From Fratercula arctica (lineage: Eukaryota; Chordata; Aves; Charadriiformes; Alcidae), in the NCBI GenBank assembly GCA_947846985.1, contig CANTUZ010000002.1:17065587-17129586 (forward strand): a stretch of 64,000 nt of DNA. The letters are read 5' to 3'. The first letter of the stretch is position 1. Every line of letters begins with the position of its first letter. Made by a program: the position numbers and the translations under genes. The notes below the pieces were generated by a model. That model saw only the letters and a program-made list of their open reading frames with translations. It ran no database searches and had not been told where the DNA came from. Shown here in pieces: positions 25,025 to 37,368 of the stretch.

Positions 25025-28000
25025 CTCACTCATTTTAAATATCCTTACTTTATATTCCTAAGTGTTTTAGAATGAAGTGTTCCAAAATAGTGAAGCACAG
25101 GTGAAGAACGAGAGAATTTCCAAATATTTCAACTAGTAATCATCCCCAGTATTTTGACTATGAATTTTTGATACACAGTGTTACCAAAAAAAAATAACAA
25201 AGCTACCTGTAGTGGGACATCAGGGAGACCTCCCAGAAAATTCTCTCAAAATGAGCAATGTCTTGAATCTATCGAAGTGAAGGTCCAATAGAGTATGACC
25301 TTCATTTTCTGGCACGCACTGCCTTGCTTTCAGCCATTTTTTACACTTCATTTTTGTCCATCCACTCTCAGATGTAACTGGTCTCCCCTGGGTGGTGATT
25401 CCAGTATTGCTGCAGAAAACGTCCCACTGCACATTCCGTCATAAAAAAATACGCCACAACAGGTTATATTTAACAAAGAAAAGAGGAATAGAAAGTGGTA
25501 CATCTGCACAATGAATATAATATAGCATTGACTTGGAATTTCCTGACTTCAGCATTCCCTCCAAAATAATAACGCATTAATAGAATTACACTTAGCTTTC
25601 TGCTTTTAAAAGGAAAATATTTGAAAGCAAAAGCCTTTTCATCTTCCAAGTTCTTCTGGCTCTGTGTGTGAGATAGTGGAAATAACGCAGGACTGTGTAA
25701 CCACAGCAAACAAGTGGGGTGGGAATTCTGTAGCTGCTCGGCTGGCCCGAAGCAGAGCAGCAGTGAAGGAGCAGCCTGGATTTTGGATTTAACAGGTAGA
25801 ATTTTTTTCCCTCCTGAACTCCATTCATTTCTATGGATGAAAATAAAATCACTCTGTCGTAGGCAGAACTGGTGGTGACCTATAATTAAGGATGTCTGAC
25901 ATTTCCATTATGAGAGGCAGGTTTAAGTTGGCTATAATTTCAGCTGTTGGTTGGTTTGAATTTTAACTGATTAGGCAGGAGTTTCCTTTTCGGGATATTT
26001 CCTGCAATATGACTTTTTTCAGAGGGATGAAAAGAAGTGGAGAAAGGGCGCAAAGCTCAGCAAATTGTTCATCAGTATCCATAAAACAATTAAGCAAAAA
26101 TACACTATTTTGACATATAGAGAAGCTCTAAACATCTTGCTTAAAATTTGGCTAAGATGCCACCCTCTTGTTGGAATGTCTTTTCTGCTTTCTGTGGAAA
26201 ATCTCAGCTGATACATAGGCAGTAAAAATTTGTTCAAATTTAGCACATGGATGTGCAAAAAAGAAAATAAATCCATCTAGCCTGAGCATACTCCAAAGCA
26301 GGGACAGAATTAGCTCACTGAGGAACACTTGATTGATCCACCAGTAAAAATGCTGAAAGGCAGCAGAAATATGTACATATTTAACCTCCCAGCAATTTTC
26401 GCTTTAGTGGGGCTTAGTTGGTGGAATGTATAAAGTTATTTTGCTTCCCTGTTTTACACGTAAAGATCCCTAATATAGACAAAACTTCAGAAGTGTAGAC
26501 TTTATTCTTTTTCTTATAAATGAATTTTGTCTTTAGCGTTGCTATAAAGCCAAAAACATGACCCTCTGACTCCCTGACTTCTTCCTATGTGTTTTTCGAG
26601 AAGGCATTGCCAAATGCTCTTTGGGTACCAACATTTTTAACCATATCAATAAAAATATCTATGATGTCTAAAGATGACAAAATTTTGGGACCTTGGTCAG
26701 TGAAGATCAATCGACACTGTCTGTATATAGCTCTATGTTTTAGCTCCATTCTCCATCAAATCTGGTTTTAATATCCAGCCCCTTGCTACCAAACTGGGAT
26801 ATTATTGATGTGCTGTAGTCAGAGACTCTGGTTCTGAAGCTTCCTGAGTGCTCTAACAAAGTAAAAATTCCTTCTGCTCTTCATTGTCCATGTATCCTCC
26901 CCATATTAGTTTGTCATCAATAAAATCATCTAAGAAATAGAAAGGCATAGAACCTGCCTTACTACTGGTAAAAAACCAGCCTTACTATTGTTTACAGAAG
27001 CAGTGCCAATCTTTTGTTTTCATTATAAGAGAGCAAATGTGTTTGTTTTCCTTCGCAGGTTACTCCATATGTCAATAATTTAAGATATTGGGTTTTGACA
27101 CTTCACTGTTTTCCCGTGGGAATATTTGGAGAGAAGTCCACACACCGACAGGTTTTAAATGAGCCATATTGCTCCTGGTTTGAAAACAGCTCTTTGAGCT
27201 GGGCGTACAGCACACCCAACGGCAAGGGGCCTGACCGACGGGCTAATGCCGTCATTGCCAAGACTCCTTGAGATGCTGGTGGATACTGGGTCAGGCTCTA
27301 GAGGTTATCCGTCTTCTTCCATTTAACTGCAGGCTTAGAGCAAGCCCGAGCAGCTTTTCCTGCGGTGAGCTTAAGCGTGGGATCAGCGCAAACACATATG
27401 TTCTTGCGGCTTCATTGGACCTAGGAAAACCCGGTGGGAGTACGTGTGCAACTTAGCCATGATTGCTGCAAGCTGTGAGCGTGACAAGGGGCACTGCGGG
27501 TCTGCAAAACCTTGTTGAGGAGTACGTTAACGTTAATGACATTGGGTATGCAACTGATTTAGAGCGTGCTGAAAGCATCCCTCCTATATATGATATAGAA
27601 GAGGGACTTTTTTGATGTGTGAGTTTAACCCATTGCTGCATCCTAAAATAATCTAGGAAGTTTTGTTTGGGTTTTTCTCTAGACTAAAGATATAATACTG
27701 ATTTTCAGTAATTAAAAATCACAATGTGTATGATGTTTACAAGTTATAGAAGCTAAATCAAGGGTTTGTCTACCACTTATGTGGTGTCTACTAGTGCATG
27801 TCCTATTATTTAGCTTAGGGGGAAAAAATGTGCTGGCATTATTATTTTCCATCTGTTCCATAACCTCTGATATTGAGCTTCTAAAAAGCTCAAAGCAGAC
27901 TTAGCAGGTCACAGTCAAAACAGTAAGGTTGCTTTTCATGCATTCTTTAAATCAGATGTTTTAATTATGTTTTTTTTAGTTTGTTTTCTAATTAGAAAAC

Positions 28001-30603
28001 GGGTCCACAATGTGGTATCTATCTTCTTCCATTTGAATCAATAAACAGAGAAGTCATGAGAAAGGGACCTCTTCCCTTCAGGGAGTCTTTTCTTGTTAAT
28101 GTTGACTCAGGTTGTTAGTGCTTATTCTTGTGTTCTTTCCTCTTCTGCCTACTTCCCAGTCTTTTCTCTTTCAGTTCCTCCTCTTGTTTCCCAATGTGAG
28201 ACCTGTTGCCTCGCACATAGCATGTGTGCATTTGTCCTTCATATTTGCCTGCTGTGTCATGAACATGCTGTATTTTTCAGTCTGCATTGCGAAAGTAAAC
28301 TCTTTACCCGGCCTGAATGATGCTTCTCAAGCCTATAAAAATTTCAAACGTGAGTTTCATTGAAAGTGAAACCAGAGAAATGCTTTAGCTATATAATAAT
28401 GGATGTGCACTTTTAAATAACTTGTGAGACCAGTTTGGAATTATCCTGAAGGTTTGCCCCCCATCTGCAAATCACAGTGCTGATGGATAAATGAGTACTT
28501 CACGTGCTTGCAGCTTGATTAAATTGAGCGAAGTTACTAGATGGTCTCACTTTTTTGGTTTGCTCTGTGCTTTGGACGGCATAGTCAGATTTTGTACCTT
28601 CTCTTTTATGGTTAGCTGAGTCCGATTCCTGCAAAGACTTTACATGTATATTTAACTTTATTTTGGTTAACTGTCTGTGTAAAGACTTTTTAGGTTTGAG
28701 ACCCTGATTAGTTTCTTCCTTGCTGAAAAGACCGCTGTAAATTTCAATAGGGAAACAGAAAAGTCCCTTGACAATTTTTAAGGAAGCTTTTAAAACAATC
28801 ATTTGAGGATGTACTATTTAAAGTGAATTGCATCAGATACCAGGTTATTTTGAAATAAAAATGTCCAAATAACAGTGACCTGCTTTTTGTGCGCACAGGC
28901 TTGCTACTGCACACTAGGACATTCAGAAACCATTTCTAAAGGAGTAAATAATCATAAATTCAAGTGTAACGAAATGCTGTGGGGTCCGAGGGCTGCAGTT
29001 CCCACTCATTTAAACATATTGGGTCCCTGCAGACTCTAGACAGACCTTGCTTGTGCCCCGTTTCGCTCCTGTGTGTCAGCTCTGAAGGGCCTCTCCTGTG
29101 ATCTAGAAACAAAGAAAGGTCAGGTAAAACAAATACCATAAAAGGACACGGTAAAATTTTTCAAATTTTCGAGACATTCTCTATCTTCAAATCCCCTCAC
29201 TAGACCTACATTAAAATAATGATCGTGACCCAAATATAGAACGTTTGAACTGTCCTTTTCCAGGCCAGATGTGCTATGTTACGTAATGCCATTTTAGGGG
29301 GATTGCTGGAGCTTGGAGTAAAAGGAAAACAAACATGTTGTAGATATTGTTCCAAAGACCAATTGTCCTAAAAAATGTTATAAAACTCAAGGCCTTGAGC
29401 GAAAAATTCTAACAAACACAAGTTCTACACAGAGCCTTGCCTACATAGAGGCTGAAATCTCCAGCAAGGTGCAATCCAGCCACAGGCCCCAGAGGTTAGG
29501 ATAAAATAACAGCCCAAATACACATCCCTACAGCAGCACACTGTACCCAGATACAAAAGCATTGTAACTCCTAAAAGCTTATTCCTCCAGGCACAGCACA
29601 TTTCTAAGTTAAATGCAGCACAGCAGAAATTTTCTCCATATGCTTTTCAAAACCCTATTAAATAAAAACCATCTAAGCAAGTAGTTGTTGATACGTATGT
29701 GCAACAGGCTTCCCAGAAATTCTTTGTAAATAGAGCATCAATGTTTTCCACCGTTCGCAGGGAGGAAATCTGCTGAGTTCAGACCGCTGTAATCAAATCC
29801 ACATTGCAAAGTCACAAATAGAGACACAAAGGACAATCACTGTCCATTTTTTGCACTGCAGATGCATTAATCAGACTCCATTTTCTTCACTGCTTTGGAC
29901 TGCGTTCTCGGGGTGATGTGCCAGCCTCCTGCCTCTGTCGGTTACATAGCTGTCCCCTCTGTCACCACAGCCAGAGCTGGGACGGCACACTTGCCACTTG
30001 AAGCATTTCATGGTTGCGATCCCAAGCAGATGACCAGTGTCTACACAGCGCATTAGAGAGGCAGATATACCAGGAGGAAGGCTTGGAGCACCTACATTAA
30101 GTGTCTAAACACGTATAGGGAGGATACCACGGGAGTGACTGAGCTCAGCCGACTCACGGAGCATTTCTTCTCTTTCAAATCTCTTTTCACTGTGAAGAAA
30201 ATTTTCTTCCTTTTCAGGCATTCTGCAGCAAGAGCAAAAATAGGAACCCAATTACGCCTGGCCTCTCCACAGGGAGGTGGGAGCGGGTGAGGACAGAGGG
30301 TGCTGTGCTGCGGTTATGCCCAGGGCGCAACCTGTGCAGGAACTCACTGTCCCCGATGAGAAATGTGACCTTTTGCGACTCATTTGTTCTCAGAGGGGAC
30401 GGCAGAGCAGCCACGCTCGGCGAGAGCGGCAGGGGAGGCTGTATCTGAGCTCTGTTCCCTGAAAGGCTAAGCCTTGGGGTATTTATGTTTTAGGCACCCC
30501 TTACCTCCTCCTCGTAGGCTCATGATGCCAGAGAGGACAAATAGTCTTTCCCAAGGCTATTTAAGAGAAACCTGCTTCCCGCTGGGAGAGGGACTCCGCA
30601 GTA

Positions 30604-31077
30604 AATCATAGAATCATAGAATCATAGAACCATAGGGTTGGAAGGGACCTCTGGAGATCATCTAGTCCAACCCCCCTGCCAGAGCAGGGTCACCTAGAGC
30701 AGGTTACACAGGAACACGTCCAGGTGGGTTTTGAATGTCTCCAGAGATGGAGACTCCACCACCTCTCTGGGCAGCCTGTTCCAGTGCTCTGCCACCCTCA
30801 GGGTAAAGAAGTTCCTCCTCATGTTTAGGTGGAACTTCTTATGCTCAAGTTTGTGCCCATTGCCTCTTGTCCTGTCCCCGGGCACTACTGAAAAGAGCCT
30901 GGTCCCATCCTCCTGACTCCCACCCTTTAAGTATTTATAAGTGTTGATAAGATCCCCCCTCAGCCGTCTTTTTTCCAGACTGAAGAGACCCAAATCCCTC
31001 AGCCTTTCCTCATAAGAGAGGTGTTCCAGTCCCCTAATCATCTTGGTAGCCCTCTTGCACCCTTTCCAGCAGTTCCA
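30604..31077 (-). mobile_element. CR1 LINE, 5'-truncated, with ORF2 C-terminus
   Basis: Read on the minus strand this is the last about 475 bp of a CR1 non-LTR retrotransposon. An uninterrupted frame at 31041-30694 (115 codons) carries the CR1 ORF2 C-terminal signature: [20 protein letters not shown], then TRGN, and later [19 protein letters not shown] 3'UTR of about 90 bp with a GGTCCCTTCCAACCC block follows, and then a tail of four octamer-like ATTCTATG repeats at 30604-30635. CR1 lacks a poly(A) tail and ends in such octamers. The reverse-transcriptase and endonuclease domains are missing, so this is a dead 5'-truncated copy. Its intact remaining frame suggests it is relatively young. No clear target duplication is seen, as is usual for CR1. 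Confidence 0.95.
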
Positions 31078-31431
31078 GCATTTGTAGTCTGCTAAAGAAC
31101 CCCCATGGCTTCAGACTCTTTGTAAGACTGACTAAGGGGTAGGAATAGGCAGAAATGGGTAGGTAGTTTGGGCACAGCCGATACGGGTCATCTGCCAGCT
31201 CTTTTTGCCACATGCTCCATCTCTGGACCCAGGTAACCAGTCCTGTCTGTGCCCAGTCAGAGATCCCTGACTTGGCTCTGGGAAGGCTGCTGTGCCTGCA
31301 CATCCCTCAAGCATTGTTTGGAAAAGCCACCGTGGGGTTTCAAACCCATTTAGTTCTGCAAATGTGTTTCATTGCTACAGTATTTCTAGATCTGCGCCCC
31401 TTTTTCCCTTCAGCATCAATAACACTGGACA

Positions 31432-31905
31432 GTCATAGAATTATAGAATATTTTGGGTTGGAAGGGACCTAAAGACAGCAATCATATCTCCTCTCTGGCT
31501 TTATTTACCAGGTTTTTTAGTTTCATAAGGTAGTTTATTCATAAAATAAACTGTTTAACCTTGTAACCTTCCTCTGCACCTATCCTAATTCGACTTTTTC
31601 TCTTCTGAATGTGAGCAACCCAGGTATTCAAAAGGTTTCAGGAAAGGTGTCACCAATGCTTTGGAAAAGAGCCTAAATTCTCCTTATGCTCTACCAACAC
31701 TTCTTTGTATCTTCTTTATACGTTTTGCATCCTATGATCATGTTTGTCATTTCTGAGGACCGCACTGACTGGTAGGCTAGGGTAATCCTGTGATCAACCA
31801 GCACGTTCATGTTCATCTCCCTCCTCTGTTATTTCTGTTTCATTCTTGTTAGTTGAAGCTCTTGATCTCACACTTACTGCACCGGTATTTTATGTAAAAT
31901 AATAA
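31432..31905 (-). mobile_element. Old CR1-type LINE remnant
   Basis: 31432-31474 has the CR1 3'-terminal block (octamer-like TCTATAATTCTATGA on the minus strand, then GGTCCCTTCCAACCC). The next about 430 bp contain phrases I recognise from an old, widespread sauropsid CR1-related 3' region: the stretches around CTCTGCACCTATCCTAAT, CTTTTTCTCTTCTGAA, GAAAGGTGTCACCAATGC and ATCCTGTGATCAACCA. It has no intact reading frame. The first 43 bp are certain. Whether the rest belongs to the same insertion or to a separate old element is less sure. Confidence 0.6.
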
Positions 31906-31941
31906 TGTAAAACTCGAAGTGGGAGAATCAGGAGACCTTGC

Positions 31942-31956
31942 TTTTTTTTTTTTTTT
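31942..31956. repeat. Poly(T) run, 15 T
   Basis: Fifteen consecutive T just beyond the old CR1 remnant. No independent element is identified. Confidence 0.8.
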
Positions 31957-33203
31957 AATGGCATCAATTCAGATTAATCTTAGACACGGTGGGCCTGCCC
32001 GCTGCACCGGGGCTGGGAGCTTGTGGAAAGCAAGTGTTGCAGAGCTGGTAATAAACACAGAATCTTTGTAGGGTTTTTTGCAATTGATTAAATGATATTG
32101 TGCACAGTCATCAAAAATGGAGCTTGGCAATATATGTAATGATGTGCTTTGTTCTAATCTTTGCCTGCATAATATCAGAGGAACGTCTATTTCTAGATAA
32201 AATAAATGTAAATGAATATAACCAAGCCTGACAAAGTTATCAGCCTTTCCAATTGCTGGAGGTAAGCTGAGAGAATATCATTTCCCCATCCTGTCCCCAT
32301 TAAAATATTTTAAAAACTCACAGGTGGAGGATTTGCTGCTTTAGGGTGCTGGTACAGCAGGTCTCCCAGTGGTCATGCAGCAGAAGCAGCAGTGAGCCGC
32401 ATGTCCTGCAAAGGTGGGTTTGACGAAGCGGTGCACATTTTATAGTAGCTGAAATATAAATAAAGGAGAAAGGCAAATGTCTGAGGATGAGTCAGCCAGG
32501 AGGTGAATGCATTTTCTCATAAGTGGGCTGCTTTGTAGATCACACCGAGACTTAGAAAGCAAGATAAGGCTGCAGAGTCAGCGCTTGAACTTTTTAGAAA
32601 TTTTTGATTAATTGCTAGAGGTTGACATCTGAAATGTCCCTGCTCCTTTCCTTCTTTCTTTATTCAGCTCCTATTTCTTTAGCTTTCTGTTCTCTCGCCT
32701 TTTCTTTTTTCTCTTTATTATTTTTTCTGTAATTAAATATAAATAAAAAGGACACTTATGATATATAACTTCTCACCAGCAATCCCAGATTCAGTAGTGA
32801 TTTTAATTGACAGTTTGTAATTAAATAAAGATAGAAGGTTTATAGGTTTCAGCTGCATATCTGCATTTCTTGTCTTCTGGGTGGTTTTTGCAAACCTCAC
32901 AGTGTGTAAATCAGGATTTTTTTTTACATGTGTACGTATATAAATATTTCTGCTTTTATGTCTGATCAGATTAGTATTATTTAGGTCACTTCTAGTCAAG
33001 GAAGCTGTGCTGGTAGAGCAATATGAGCTAGGGGAGTGATTGGGTTGTTCGGGTTTTTTTTCCTTTCTGACTGGGGAAAATATGAGTTTAATGTGCAGTG
33101 AAACTAGAAGAATCCCCACAAGGATATAATAAAAATTCATGCTTTTCCTGAGAGATCTTATATTTCTTTAGGTAAAGCTCTACAGGTAAGATTACTGTTT
33201 GGT

Positions 33204-33233
33204 GGTTTGTTTTGGTTTGTTTTGGTTTGTTTT
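33204..33233. repeat. Decamer tandem repeat, 3 copies
   Basis: Three perfect copies of GGTTTGTTTT followed by a T-rich stretch. A short minisatellite 150 bp to the left of the orphan CpG island. Confidence 0.85.
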
Positions 33234-33379
33234 TTCCTTTTTTTTCCCTTTCCAACCATCTGTACGCTGCTTCTAAAGGAGGCAAGGCTGCCAGCATGGC
33301 TGCGGCAGCGTGGCTCTGTCAGCAAACTTCCTGCCTGAGCCAGCGACGACACTTCTCTCTGGTGTAGCGCTGCCATGGC

Positions 33380-33620
33380 TTGGACTTTCGGTATGAGCCG
33401 GATCCTTCCACGGCCGCTGGGGCTGGGAGCGGTGGGTCAGCCGGGGGTGAGAGGAGCAGCGGCCGGAGCCGGCTCTCCACGCCTGGGCAGGCTCGGCCAC
33501 CTCCGGCAGCGATCCCAGCTCCTTGGCGTCCGCTGAGCCGATGTGTTTCCCCGCGTCCTGCCAGCTCCGGGCAGACAGAGTGGCTGCGAGAACAGCTGCA
33601 GAGCAGGAAGCGAACACAGA
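33380..33620. promoter_or_regulatory. Small orphan CpG island
   Basis: Roughly 20 CpG dinucleotides fall in about 210 bp, in the middle of AT-rich intergenic DNA about 20 kb upstream of ZEB1. That density is at CpG-island level. A + strand frame crosses it (33380-33745) but has no start-codon support and its N-terminal part is low-complexity Gly/Ser/Pro/Arg; I do not call it a gene. Orphan CpG islands often mark distal promoters of non-coding RNAs or developmental enhancers. It could equally be a GC-biased remnant of an element I do not recognise. Confidence 0.6.
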
Positions 33621-35633
33621 AAGAGCTGAAAACTGATTTTGAGCAGCAGAGGTCGGGACGGAGGATGTCTGATGCAGCTATGCTCCCTCAACCATGGAAC
33701 GGATTCCCAGTGGGACGGTGCATGCACCACGACGGCAGCGTGTAGCTCCCCTGCAGGAACGCCTCTGTGCTAAATGTCAGGGAGCAAACCTGAGTGCACT
33801 CACCTACACTCGAACAGGCAAAAAACCTCTGGGCACCTTGCATCATTTTAAAAAAATTAGTACTATAATTTTCATAATATAAAACCTGACGATCTGAAGG
33901 TGAAATTGTTTTCTTCTTTAGCTTTGTAATGAACTGGCTTTTGGAGGAGAGGCCTCTCCTTTTATTATCATTCTTCAGTGAGACAGCTGGGATTTCTTTG
34001 CGGAGGTGATCTGCATTGCCTCCCCGGGAGATCTGAAACGGTGCCCCCCAGTTTTGCTCGGAAAACCATGACGCAAGGTGATCTCAGCTCCAGGTCCACT
34101 TCCCATAGGAGAGGATGCTGTGAAACAGGAAAATCGATTCCATCCTGGGTCCTATTCACATCTAACTTGGCAATCCCACTCCATTTTAGCAGAAATACTA
34201 AAGACTGGGAGAGTTTAGTTTATGCTGTCCTGCTACAGAGCTCACTGCAGCCTTCTTATTTTGTCTGCATTTACTCCCTTTTAGTATCAGTACTGCTCAC
34301 TGGGAATTTGTTATGAAGTAAAAGCCTTAAATGCAAACTACTTCCCAGGCCAGTAAGAAATATTTAAACACTTCAGGCATTCAGTCTGTGATTCAGAGAT
34401 TTATTTATAAAATTGTTGATTTTGGGACACCAAACCATTGCATTTAAACTGCAGAAGTGAGTCACATTTGTGGGAGGTAATTACTAGCAGAAAGTACAAC
34501 TAACTTTTGTAGGTTTCTCTGTAAAATGTCCACTTATGAACTCCAACTACTAAAAATAACATGCTTTGTTGAATTTCAGCACAAGTTATCTTTACAGATG
34601 TGGCTTTATATTCTGTTTTCCTGACATATGATAAAACAAATGACTCACATGCCTGAGAATTTATTTGGGTGTTTTATGTGGACTGTCCTGACCAGGTAAC
34701 TTGTTCAGCTTATGTAGGTTTCATGAAAACCAAAGACTTTGTGGTAATTACTAGAGAAAAGCCATTTAACATGGGAACAATGATTGCAGCTAGTACTTAC
34801 AAACACCTCGTGTTCATCAGAAAGGCCTCTTGATTACTTGTATCGTCCAAAAACACAATAATCTACTCAATCTGTTCTCTTCTCTGTGGTTAATAGATCT
34901 TGGGAACTGAGGGAGTTCCAGATGTCCAACACCTGCAGAAGCTACTTGCAGAGCAGGAGGAAACTTTCCTCATTATCCCTCAGTCATGACTGAGGAATTC
35001 AAGTTTATTTAACTTGTGGTCACTTAGCAGCACTCCCCACCAGCGGATGAGTCAGATGCTATGCCACCTATCCCAAGAGGATACCCTGCAACTGGGTTCA
35101 GAAAAATAATGTCATCCATCCTGGCATACTAAGCTTTGAACAGTTTTTCCCATGTCAATCAGGGAGAACTTAAGGTGCACCATAAAACCAAGCAGCCTTT
35201 CATTGCTAGAAGACCAAAAATGGAGTTGCTGTCCAGAATTTAAATCACAGTCCTCTGAATATCTTCTTCCCTTCCAAAATGTACAGTTATAGAAGAGGTC
35301 TTCCTTTACAAACTGCAATTACTTGTGCCTGTGATTTGCCGGGAATGAGGTAGTCTCTGCTACAGTTCCTGGGAATCTCATGACCAGGTCATGGTCAGGA
35401 AGTCTTTCCCCTGTTCTTGCTGCTCCTCCAAAGTGAATCCAGGTCCCACCAACTACATAGCCTCCATGAGGTGGTGGTGGTCAGAGATGGGGAGGACAGG
35501 ACTTGCACTTGCCTTTCCATGGCTTCCTAAGGAAGAGAACTAAATACTATCATCCTTAATAATGCCTCTTGGAGCACCTCCGCCCTATTCCACCCATGGT
35601 TCTTGGACAAACAAACACTTTATTTTTCCCGGC

Positions 35634-35658
35634 TTTTTTTTTTTTTTTTTCCCCCCCC
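35634..35658. repeat. T17 run followed by C8
   Basis: Seventeen T then eight C and TCAG on the + strand. It resembles a very strong polypyrimidine tract and AG splice acceptor (AG at about 35661-35662), but no exon is supported to its right. A microsatellite is the simpler reading. Confidence 0.8.
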
Positions 35659-36196
35659 TCAGATCAGGTTTCAATTACCAGATGGCTCTCAGCAAACGTG
35701 CTGCACTTGGCCATGCCCTTCGGTTTCCTCCCTTTCAGTGGGGCTGGCTCCACACTAAGGGAGCTCCCCACGCTGCTGGGGTGCCACGCTGATGTGCCCA
35801 CTCATGTGGCAGGCTGGGCGAGGGCCAACCTATGCTGTGAGACACTGTGCATAGTGACATGTCAGCTGGTGGTCAGGGAAGGTCAGGACTGTCTCTCATT
35901 AGCATTCAAGTGGGCTTAGGTACACTTCACATTAAGTTACAAATGGCATCTTTGAGGTATCAGTACTATTTGCTGCAGCAGAGTAGGGTTCGAATGCAAA
36001 TTGCCTTTTCCCTTGAGTTCACTCCACAGGAAAGTAGGAATTATGATTTCAGTCTGATTAATGGCCTACTCACTCTAGCATCTTCAGCCAAGGAGCACGA
36101 GTCACCAAAGCTTCAGAGAAAGACATAAAACCTGGTAATAAATATTTATATAATAAGATGCTTTTTAGGCAAAATTCTCCCTAATATCAAAGTTAC

Positions 36197-36221
36197 TTTT
36201 TCATGAACAGTTCATGAAAAA
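36197..36221. repeat. Perfect 25-bp palindrome
   Basis: TTTTTCATGAAC (36197-36208) and GTTCATGAAAAA (36210-36221) are exact reverse complements around a single A. With a one-base centre it can form a cruciform or serve as a dimeric protein-binding site. A perfect 12-bp arm pair with a one-base loop is rare by chance in 64 kb, although the A/T-rich ends weaken that argument. Confidence 0.8.
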
Positions 36222-36604
36222 TGAGCACAGATCTCTTCTTCTGTTGCCTTCTTTGGTGACTTTAAAAAAGGAAACAGTTGCATCCCAAACAAAATGCAGC
36301 AGTGGCCTTGAAATCAGAAAAATACTTCATGAGATGTTGTGTCTATTATTTCAGAGGATTGTTGCTATCAAAATACACTAAAGCCAGAGCTAAGCACAGG
36401 TTTTTCTGTTTCCACATTTAAAGTTTTCAGCATTCATATTGGATGGAGAACCAGACGGTCTTCACTATAGAATTGTCAAAGCAATTTAATGGCTGCGAGC
36501 CTTTAGCAACCAGTGTATTAGGGATTCAGTGGTCATGGGTAATAAAGTTAAACACACTTGCACCAAAATTAAGCATTTTTTCTATATGTAACTTAATTTC
36601 ATAA

Positions 36605-36655
36605 TCTCAAATCAGGTAATTTTTATCAATAGTTTTTAAACTTCCTGATTTGAGA
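36605..36655. repeat. 12-bp inverted repeat with 27-base loop
   Basis: TCTCAAATCAGG (36605-36616) and CCTGATTTGAGA (36644-36655) are exact reverse complements separated by an AT-rich 27-base spacer. This would be a short hairpin if transcribed. It is too short and isolated to call a microRNA or a transposon. Confidence 0.6.
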
Positions 36656-37344
36656 AGTTAAGCCTGACTGTACGTCTTGCATACGTTGGGGAGGGGGTGT
36701 CATTTAATTCCTCAGCACTCCCTCAAGCCTTTCAGAAACCCTCCAAATGTCTGCGTGATTTTAGGAAAGCCAGTGGTCACGCCTGAGCATTGAGCTGCTG
36801 TACTGAGCTGAGTGCTTTGAGGTAGGCTCTGTGTTTGCTAAAGTGGGTCTACTTTTATGACTCATAATTTTTCCTGCAGCAGTGGAAGAGCAGCATATTC
36901 TGCTTCACTTATGCATTTGCCCAGCAATTGCCTACAGCCAAGTTCTTGTATTTGCAAAATACTGTTCTCCCTGCACTGGATCATGATGGGTGTTTGCCTA
37001 GAAGAGCCGTGTCCCAGTCACATCTCCTGTAACGCTCCTGTACCTTTTTGTCATTTTATTGCTGTTATTTCGCAGGAGGAAGAAATATGAGGGAAGAGAA
37101 TCATATTAAAATTGTTTGTACTTCTTGAGACTAATGCACATCCCATTAGAATACATTTCTGTATTATAATTACTCGGTCGTCTTCACAATACCACTGTGC
37201 TGTTAGCCCTCGATCACCAGGACAGATTTACTACGTGCCTTCTTGCTTCTCTGCCCTTCCAACTTCGGTAAGGATTCTCTACCTTGTAGCTCCTGCCGAG
37301 ACTTTTGCCTGATATGGAGAAGCATAAGAAAGGTTGCCTGTAGG

Positions 37345-37368
37345 CAGACAGACAGACAGACAGACAGA
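37345..37368. repeat. (CAGA)6 microsatellite
   Basis: Six perfect tandem CAGA units; likely length-polymorphic. Confidence 0.95.

Larger units (their letters stand above)
13621..30603. other. Intergenic sequence upstream of ZEB1, no gene recognised
   Basis: About 17 kb of mostly AT-rich sequence to the right of the CpG island. Open frames here reach at most about 145 codons (17128-17565, +), have no recognisable domain or homologue and are within what chance gives. I see no tRNA, rRNA or transposon ORF. It contains a T16 run, two small palindromes, an AT-rich TAA tract and a T/G-rich tract, listed separately. In mammals a lncRNA (ZEB1-AS1) starts next to ZEB1 in this orientation; a bird counterpart could begin here but exons cannot be drawn. 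Confidence 0.75.

Noticed and set aside
32733..33140. 135-codon minus-strand frame with a hydrophobic start
   Set aside because: The hydrophobic beginning looks a little like a signal anchor, but the rest is composition-driven Lys/Asn/Thr-rich sequence with no family match.
33380..33745. Frame across the orphan CpG island ending in a charged segment
   Set aside because: It has no ATG near its beginning, has low-complexity content and no homologue known to me. The CpG island is reported instead.
35985..35997. GGTTCGAATGC, resembling a tRNA T-loop / B box
   Set aside because: No acceptor stem, D arm or anticodon arm can be built upstream, and the A box is missing. It is not a tRNA.
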